From NCBI GenBank assembly GCA_017549665.1, contig JAFYUD010000080.1:1-19328 (forward strand): DNA of 19,328 nucleotides. The letters are read 5' to 3'. The translations under genes were made by a program, and so were the position numbers. Source of the stretch: Clostridia bacterium (lineage in GTDB: Bacteria > Bacillota_A > Clostridia > Oscillospirales > Acutalibacteraceae). The notes under the pieces are model-generated. The model made no database searches and was not told the origin of the DNA. It worked only from the letters and a program-made list of their open reading frames with translations. Shown piece by piece: positions 14,160 through 19,328 of this stretch; within the stretch, counting starts at the first letter, position 1, and the number at the start of each line of letters is the position of its first letter.

Positions 14160-16286
14160 TTATATTTCTTCCTCAATAAGCAAAAGTTCTGATGACAATG
14201 AAGACGGGATATATACTTTTATTCCCGCATTTTTCAATTCTCTGCCTGAAACTGAAAATGAGCATCTTTCATTATCTGATGTAACCTTGTACTGTTTTGA
14301 AGCATCGATACCCTTTGGTTTTACTGTCAGAGTTTCTCTTCCCGAACAAGTAAGTGAGAATACTCCGATTACACATCTGTCCTTTTCTTCAGAAGCCAAT
14401 TCCAGAATACAATTCTTATCACATTCAGGAGTATGATGATAAATTTTTGAGTTATTTATAAATGGTCTTATAAAGCTCTTATAAATTCCCACAGAATGCT
14501 TAACAAATTCCATCTGAACTTCATTTATCTCTGCTTTTGCAGGTGCTATGACATTCAGTGACATATGTGTAAGCATGGTATTTCGCATCTGCAGATCAAG
14601 AGTGCCGAATTCATGGCATGTCATACCTGCAAAGAGCCTGTCCACCCTTTCGGGAGGCAGTGCCATTGTCATACCGTTTGTTATAACAACACTTCTCGGC
14701 GCACACTGATTATCCGTTACCCATGTATGGTGGAACGCTTTCATAAAGCCTAAATCTGTCCGTCCGCCACCACCTGCGCAGTTTTCAAAAATCACATGAG
14801 GAAAACGCTTTTTAAGATTCATATACATCTTTGCGACTGCATTGAAATGAGCAACGGAAATACATTCATAACGGTCTGCGACACGCTTACTCATACCGAA
14901 ATATTCACGACATGATGTATTGTAATCAACACGAAGAAGATCCGTTTTACACTCTTCAATAAGCCTTGCAATTTCATGTTCAGCCCATGCGGAAACCTCA
15001 GGATTTGTAAAATCAAGAAAACGCTGACTGCGGTTTCCGTAAATATCGCAAGCAAACCAATTGGGATGCTTATCATATATATCTGAAAATTTCCCCACTG
15101 ATTCAATTTCAATCCACAGACCGAATTTCATACCTTTTTCGTGGCAATAATCAGCAATTTCAGTTATTCCGTGTGGATATCTTTCTTTATCGGGAATATT
15201 GATTCCGTTGAAATCACCCCACTGCATTTCTCTGTGAGGAGGACATTCCCAGCCTGCGTCAACAATAAAAAGCTCGCCGCCCATTTCACTGAACTGATCA
15301 ATAAACTTTTTACTCGTTTCCACGGACATATCATGCTCAGCACCCATACCGCAGCCTATCAGGTCATCTGAAGGGGCAATAAGAGGATTATCTAAAACTG
15401 ATTTTCTGATATGAGAATGCATTTCATTAACAGCATCGTCAAAATCACCGTAAGTAAGCCCAGCATGGACTTCAGGAGAAACAAAGCTCTCTCCGGGTGA
15501 AATTATATACATAGGATTATGCGCTGTAATTTCAGCTTTGAAGCTGAGATACGTATCAGCTTTTCCGGGATGAGCATTGTAATCGACCGTAAAACGGCAG
15601 CCTGCACTCCAGCCTGTCTGGAATGACCAGATTTTTCCCGTTACATTATTGCGTATAAAATAAAGCGGATGTCTGAATCTGTCACGGCCGAATCGTGTAT
15701 CAACAGATGTTGTTTCAGCTCTGAGAGGATGCCATCTGAACTCCCCTTCCCTTGCCCATCTGTCGTCGTCAAAATATCCCAATGAATAGAAATCCTCCAC
15801 ATTGTCTGAGGGAAGCATTTTATCACGCTCTATATTCTCAATTCCGCCGCTGATAACACAAAGACGGCTTAAATTAAGATAAGAATCAGAGTGATTTTCT
15901 ATTTCAAGATAACGTGTGAACATCTGCGTGCCGTCGAGAAGAGTATGAATTTTAATGCGGACAGGCTTTATTCTGCTTTCAAGAATAAGAACGGAACTGA
16001 TCTTTTCACCGTCTTTTTCAACCGAAAAATCACAGAATTCAAGCTTGTGATCAACACTCTGTCCGTCAAGCTCGATATTGAACGCAAACGGCTCTGTGAA
16101 GTCATTTTTATTAAGTCTTGAAGGGCAATTTGTAAGAACATTCAGAGGATAACCTGCACCGTTCCAGCCTGATGCAAGAAGCACTCCGTTATAAAGAGTC
16201 TCCTCATAAACCATTTTTCCGCTTCTGTAACAGAAAACAGGATTTTCACCCGGCTGATAATATATATCAGAGAATGTAGTATTCAT
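14160..16286 (-). CDS. GH36 alpha-galactosidase-like enzyme
   Basis: A 708-residue glycosidase. It has an N-terminal beta-sandwich (about 1-300), a catalytic barrel with the clan GH-D order of motifs, and a C-terminal beta domain. Numbered from the longer start at 16292, the nucleophile is D456 in 'LLRVDYN', where most GH36 enzymes have KWDxN, and the acid/base is D527 in 'HTWVTDNQ'. Other landmarks are 'DAGWE' (345-349), 'GLWIEIESV' (391-399) and 'ENCAGGGGRTDLGFM' (503-517). GAGGG at 16293-16297 fits the ATG at 16286 (6 bases) and not the ATG at 16292, which overlaps the GH2 stop. There is no signal peptide. It should release terminal alpha-galactose (or a related sugar) from oligosaccharides in the cytoplasm. 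The changed residues leave exact specificity open, alpha-N-acetylgalactosaminidase included. Confidence 0.87.
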   Translation of the reverse strand: MNTTFSDIYYQPGENPVFCYRSGKMVYEETLYNGVLLASGWNGAGYPLNVLTNCPSRLNKNDFTEPFAFNIELDGQSVDHKLEFCDFSVEKDGEKISSVLILESRIKPVRIKIHTLLDGTQMFTRYLEIENHSDSYLNLSRLCVISGGIENIERDKMLPSDNVEDFYSLGYFDDDRWAREGEFRWHPLRAETTSVDTRFGRDRFRHPLYFIRNNVTGKIWSFQTGWSAGCRFTVDYNAHPGKADTYLSFKAEITAHNPMYIISPGESFVSPEVHAGLTYGDFDDAVNEMHSHIRKSVLDNPLIAPSDDLIGCGMGAEHDMSVETSKKFIDQFSEMGGELFIVDAGWECPPHREMQWGDFNGINIPDKERYPHGITEIADYCHEKGMKFGLWIEIESVGKFSDIYDKHPNWFACDIYGNRSQRFLDFTNPEVSAWAEHEIARLIEECKTDLLRVDYNTSCREYFGMSKRVADRYECISVAHFNAVAKMYMNLKKRFPHVIFENCAGGGGRTDLGFMKAFHHTWVTDNQCAPRSVVITNGMTMALPPERVDRLFAGMTCHEFGTLDLQMRNTMLTHMSLNVIAPAKAEINEVQMEFVKHSVGIYKSFIRPFINNSKIYHHTPECDKNCILELASEEKDRCVIGVFSLTCSGRETLTVKPKGIDASKQYKVTSDNERCSFSVSGRELKNAGIKVYIPSSLSSELLLIEEEI

Positions 16287-16288
16287 AA

Positions 16289-18022
16289 TCATCCCTCAAC
16301 CTTTGCCTTCTGCATATTACATTCACGTATTGCCCTGATGCCTTTTTCAGACAGCTTATGCTCCCTGTAATATGTCACAAGTCCATTCTGCTCCTGTTCA
16401 ACGTCAGTAAGCTGAGTGTAACACATACCGATACAATCACTTTGCATCAGTGCATTTGTGTCCGAAATATAATGAGCAACAAATGATTCTTCACTTGTCT
16501 CCTTGACATAACCCCAGCTGACAGATTCATCGTTGTTGTATGAAATTCCGCCGTATTCGGAACAGAATATGGGAAGCCCTTTCAGCTCTCGCTGTGTAAG
16601 GATTCCTGCTTTTTTGGTCTTATTCAGAACAGCGATCTGCTTTTCGTCCTTTGTACCGTTTTTATGGTTATGGACATGAGCAATAATCTCTTCTGCAGTA
16701 TGGGAATAATCGTGATAATCGTCAATATCGGTAACATAGTTGAAGCCGCCGCTTGTACCGACAACGGGACGTGTTTTATCCATATCCTTTGTTGCCTTAT
16801 ATATTGCTTTCTGTGAATATGCATCGCAATAACTGAAGCCGCCCCATGTTTCATTAAGCGGACACCAGCCGATAATTGAAGGATGATTATAATCCCTTGC
16901 AACAACCTCTTTCCATTCGGGAAGGAAATTTTTAAGTCCCTGAGGATTCTTCTTAGAATCAAGACAGCAACCCCAGTTGGGGAATTCTCCCCAGATAAGA
17001 TAACCCTTCATATCAGCAAAATACATATAATATTCTTCAAAAACCTTTTCGTGCGGTCTTGCACCGTTGAAGCCGAAATCAATGACAATATCTATATCCT
17101 TTTCTACCTCTTCAACTGTGGGGAATGTATAGATTCCTTCGGGATGGAAGCCCTGATCAAGAATCTGACGGAGAAATACTGATTTTCCGTTAAGATAAAA
17201 TTTTCCGTCACGAAGCTCCACTTTTCTGAAGCCTGTATAAGTCTTTACACTGTCTGTAACTTCACCGTCTTTTTTAACTGTGAGAACAATATCATAAATT
17301 TCAGGCTTGAGCACATCCCAGAGATGAATTTCATTTTCAGTCTGTGCAGTCATTCTGAAACTGCCGTTTTTCGCAATGGTTTCACATTTGCAGACGGGAT
17401 TGTTTTTATAAAAAACTTCGGCTGACACGGTGATTCCGTTTTCCTTATCATTGAGTGTGCCCTCAAAAAGAATGCTTCCGTTATCTGCATCGGGAGTGAT
17501 TCTTCTTGAAGTGATGTATGTATTGCTTACGAATTCAAGCCAGACAGTCTGCCAGATACCTGTTGTACGAGTATAATAACAGCCGTGACTTTCAGGCTTA
17601 TGTGACTGCTTGCCCGAGGGAATGGTATTGTCATTCGCATCATCATGCACGCTTACGATAATTTCATTCTCACCTGCTGCGAGAAAATCCGTGATATCCA
17701 TTGAAAATGAAACGTAACCGCCCTTATGATAACCGGCCTTTTTACCGTTTACGAAAAGAGTCATTTCATAGTCAACAGCACCGAAATTCATTATTACTCT
17801 GCCTTCAAGCTGCTGCTCTGTAATGCTTATATTACGTCTGTACCGGACATCATGAAGGAAAGCCTTATGCTCAATACCTGACAGTCTGCTTTCAGGGCAG
17901 AAAGGTACTTCAATGCTCATGTCAAAACAATTGTTTTTACCTATTTCAAAATCCCATTTTCCGTTGAGATTAAGCCAGTTTTCCCTGACAAATGAGGGAC
18001 GGGGATATTCGGGTCTGTACAT
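16289..18022 (-). CDS. GH2 beta-glycosidase (beta-galactosidase/glucuronidase type)
   Basis: A 577-residue GH2 enzyme. The N-terminal jelly-roll sugar-binding domain (about 1-165) begins 'MYRPEYPRPSFVRENWLNLN', the linking immunoglobulin-like domain is about 166-267, and the catalytic barrel about 268-577. The acid/base is E391 in 'CPLNETWG' and the nucleophile E489 in 'FCSEYGG'. At under 600 residues it lacks the extra C-terminal domains of LacZ and is nearer in size to beta-glucuronidases and short GH2 enzymes. An upstream in-frame extension to 18115 is unlikely. The ATG at 18022 has the SD-like GGAAGTGAT upstream and starts at the family's normal N-terminus, while the extension crosses the promoter. 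No signal peptide: cytoplasmic. It heads an operon with the GH36 gene. Substrate is undecided (beta-galactoside, beta-glucuronide or other). Confidence 0.88.
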   Translation of the reverse strand: MYRPEYPRPSFVRENWLNLNGKWDFEIGKNNCFDMSIEVPFCPESRLSGIEHKAFLHDVRYRRNISITEQQLEGRVIMNFGAVDYEMTLFVNGKKAGYHKGGYVSFSMDITDFLAAGENEIIVSVHDDANDNTIPSGKQSHKPESHGCYYTRTTGIWQTVWLEFVSNTYITSRRITPDADNGSILFEGTLNDKENGITVSAEVFYKNNPVCKCETIAKNGSFRMTAQTENEIHLWDVLKPEIYDIVLTVKKDGEVTDSVKTYTGFRKVELRDGKFYLNGKSVFLRQILDQGFHPEGIYTFPTVEEVEKDIDIVIDFGFNGARPHEKVFEEYYMYFADMKGYLIWGEFPNWGCCLDSKKNPQGLKNFLPEWKEVVARDYNHPSIIGWCPLNETWGGFSYCDAYSQKAIYKATKDMDKTRPVVGTSGGFNYVTDIDDYHDYSHTAEEIIAHVHNHKNGTKDEKQIAVLNKTKKAGILTQRELKGLPIFCSEYGGISYNNDESVSWGYVKETSEESFVAHYISDTNALMQSDCIGMCYTQLTDVEQEQNGLVTYYREHKLSEKGIRAIRECNMQKAKVEG

Positions 18023-18050
18023 AAAATCACTTCCAATAATTAATGTCTGT

Positions 18051-18079
18051 ATTTTAACATAATCAGCATAAATATTCAA
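18051..18079 (-). promoter_or_regulatory. Candidate sigma-A promoter of the GH2-GH36 operon
   Basis: On the minus strand TTGAAT (18074-18079), 17 bases, TAAAAT (18051-18056). The predicted start near 18044 lies downstream of the longer in-frame start at 18115, which supports the ATG at 18022. No catabolite-response element is apparent. Confidence 0.65.
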
Positions 18080-18123
18080 CATCACAAAGTATAATTTCAT
18101 GCATTCAAAATCCATTTTACAGG

Positions 18124-18152
18124 TTGTAATTTGCTTATATATATGTTAAAAT
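18124..18152 (+). promoter_or_regulatory. Candidate extended -10 promoter of the YwqG/phosphoesterase operon
   Basis: TTGTAA (18124-18129), 17 bases, TAAAAT (18147-18152) preceded by TGT, which makes an extended -10. The predicted start (about 18159) would fall inside the ribosome binding site AGGTGGTGAT (18156-18165), leaving a leader of only about 11 bases. Confidence 0.55.
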
Positions 18153-18170
18153 ATAAGGTGGTGATAAATT

Positions 18171-18782
18171 ATGAAAAAAGCAATATATATTGACTACACA
18201 GAAAAAGAAGCTGTTCTCGGTCAGAGCAAATTCTTCGGCAATCCTGATTTGCCTGATGATTTCGACTGGCCCATTGATGAAGATGACTATGATATGGACT
18301 TTATCTGTCAGATAAACTGCAGTGATGCCCACAAATTCAACTCATCACTTCCCGAAAAAGGTATGCTCTACTTCTTCGGCTGTATTGCAAATCCTCTTGG
18401 TGAGGAATCTGCACCGCCCGTTACAGCAGGCTTCCAGAGCATGGCAAACTTTGCAGTTATTTATGACGATTCTGATAAGAATGACCTTTTAAGCGGTGAA
18501 ATCGTTGACGAAAACGGTAACGCCGTAGGCTTCTCGGAATTGGTTATCAATTTTTCAGAAACAGCAAATCCCTCATGTGAGGCATTCCATCAGTTAATGG
18601 GTAATGCTCCTGACGAGAATGATGACATCAGTGATTATCAGCTGCTTTTCTGTCTTGACTCTTTCTCTGGTGATGATTTCACTCTTGAGTTTGAGGACAG
18701 CGGTTATCTTTACTTCCTTATAAAGAAGGATGACCTTAAAAACAAAAATTTTGACAAAGTAATTTGTTATTTATCGGTGTGA
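18171..18782 (+). CDS. YwqG/DUF1963 family protein
   Basis: A 203-residue acidic soluble protein of the YwqG (DUF1963) family, whose biochemical role is not established. Recognisable family stretches are 'KFFGNPDLPDDFDWP' near residue 20, 'MDFICQINCSD' then 'LPEKGMLYFFG' (about 43-71), and 'YQLLFCLDS' followed by 'GYLYFLIKKDDLKNKNFD' near the end. There is no signal peptide or membrane segment. A strong ribosome binding site sits 5 bases before the ATG. It is followed 7 bases later by a metallophosphoesterase gene, so the two probably form an operon. It diverges from the GH2-GH36 operon. Function is not assigned. In some bacteria relatives lie near toxin loci, but nothing of that kind is visible here. 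Confidence 0.82.
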   Translation: MKKAIYIDYTEKEAVLGQSKFFGNPDLPDDFDWPIDEDDYDMDFICQINCSDAHKFNSSLPEKGMLYFFGCIANPLGEESAPPVTAGFQSMANFAVIYDDSDKNDLLSGEIVDENGNAVGFSELVINFSETANPSCEAFHQLMGNAPDENDDISDYQLLFCLDSFSGDDFTLEFEDSGYLYFLIKKDDLKNKNFDKVICYLSV

Positions 18783-18789
18783 GGAAAAT

Positions 18790-19328
18790 ATGGAAAAAAT
18801 TAAATTCAACAACGGAAAGCTTACAATTTTACAGATCAGTGACGCTCAGGACACTCAGTGGGTGAGAAAGACAATGCTTGCAATGCTTAACAAAGCTTGT
18901 GACAGAATCAACCCCGACCTTATCATTTTCACAGGTGACAATATCCTCGGCAACCACCTTAACGACCAGCGCTTCGGCACAGGTCAGAGAAAGCTCTCAA
19001 GAGGTGAGCAGTACAAGATTCTTGAAACTGCAATTCATCACGTAATTGATATTCCCGAATTGAGAAACATTCCCTTTGCAATTATTTTCGGAAATCACGA
19101 CGACCGCAATTCCTTCACAAAGGAAGAGCAGGCAGATATTTTCAGAGCTTGCAGAATGAACAGAGGCCTTGAAACAACGGGCAGACTCTGCGGCACATAT
19201 CGTCTTCCCGTATATTCAACAGACGGTGAAAATAATGTATTCGATATTTACATGATTGACACTGCATATTTTGACCATGCAACAGGTGAAGGCTTTGAAG
19301 AAATCACACCCGATGCTGTTGAATGGTA
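18790..19328 (+). CDS. Calcineurin-like metallophosphoesterase, 3' end outside window
   Basis: The first 179 residues of a metallophosphoesterase, cut by the window end. Motif I is 'LQISDAQDTQW' (residues 14-24), with Gln where the classic D-x-H has a metal-binding His. Motif II is 'FTGDN' (47-51) and motif III 'FGNHDDR' (100-106). The later His motifs lie beyond the window. There is no signal peptide, so it is probably cytoplasmic. It should hydrolyse phosphomonoesters or diesters with two metal ions; the substrate is unknown. The AGG of the ribosome binding site overlaps the stop codon of the YwqG gene, so the two are in one transcript. Use of D-x-Q in motif I may be normal for this subfamily, since 'ISDxQD' variants occur in clostridial relatives as far as I recall. 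Confidence 0.85.
   Translation, partial: MEKIKFNNGKLTILQISDAQDTQWVRKTMLAMLNKACDRINPDLIIFTGDNILGNHLNDQRFGTGQRKLSRGEQYKILETAIHHVIDIPELRNIPFAIIFGNHDDRNSFTKEEQADIFRACRMNRGLETTGRLCGTYRLPVYSTDGENNVFDIYMIDTAYFDHATGEGFEEITPDAVEW

Noticed and set aside
18023..18115. 31-residue N-terminal extension of the GH2 enzyme
   Set aside because: It crosses the predicted promoter and precedes a good ribosome binding site at the family's normal start.
1..19328. Riboswitch, tRNA, CRISPR array, insertion sequence or prophage
   Set aside because: No repeat-spacer pattern, cloverleaf, transposase or phage gene was seen, and the intergenic gaps are short and explained by promoters and terminators.

Overview
The window looks like chromosome from a low-to-moderate-GC anaerobic Firmicute, most plausibly a gut or rumen Ruminococcus/Oscillospiraceae-type bacterium. 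This is an inference. It rests on strong AGGAGG-type ribosome binding sites, sigma-A promoters with 17-base spacers, a type I dockerin, hemicellulose- and galactoside-degrading enzymes, an iron alcohol dehydrogenase, a PduL-type phosphotransacylase, and compact operons ending in short hairpin-plus-T-run terminators. I see no tRNA, rRNA, CRISPR array, insertion sequence or phage gene.

Layout, left to right. (1) 3-1822 (+): a polytopic membrane protein cut by the window edge, translationally coupled to a condensation/acyltransferase-fold enzyme. (2) 1862-3597 (-): a GH51 alpha-L-arabinofuranosidase coupled to a small Cys-rich protein (DUF6171-like), sharing a bidirectional terminator with block 1. 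(3) 3761-5539 (+): a GtrA-like membrane protein (probable TTG start) and an iron-dependent alcohol dehydrogenase. (4) 5677-7395 (+): an OmpR-type response regulator and its histidine kinase, convergent by 2 bases with nrdR (7398-7856, -). (5) 7962-9281 (+): CCA-adding enzyme with an HD domain. (6) 9349-9738: a 47-residue lipoprotein gene (-) and a 246-base divergent intergenic region holding a perfect 12-bp inverted repeat. (7) 9739-12163 (+): a secreted protein with six InlB-like repeats and a C-terminal dockerin, then pduL. (8) 12215-14022 (-): an ECF sigma factor and its probable membrane anti-sigma partner, bounded by two nearly identical terminators. (9) 14160-18022 (-): a GH36 alpha-galactosidase-like enzyme downstream of a GH2 enzyme in one operon. 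(10) 18171-19328 (+): a YwqG/DUF1963 protein and a metallophosphoesterase that runs off the window.

Together the genes describe a plant-polysaccharide fermenter. Cytoplasmic glycosidases (GH51, GH2, GH36; none has a signal peptide) finish oligosaccharide breakdown, and PduL and the Fe-ADH fit fermentative acyl-phosphate and alcohol formation. The dockerin protein and the ECF and two-component systems deal with the cell surface. The least explained area is the 9.3-11.5 kb locus. There an unannotated-size lipoprotein gene and a dockerin/InlB-repeat gene diverge around a palindrome, and the repeats of the large protein alternate in two types, A-B-A-B-A-B.

Five starts were moved from the longest reading frame on ribosome-binding-site evidence or are argued explicitly: GtrA-like (3761), kinase (GTG 6355), sigma factor (14022), GH36 (16286) and GH2 (18022).
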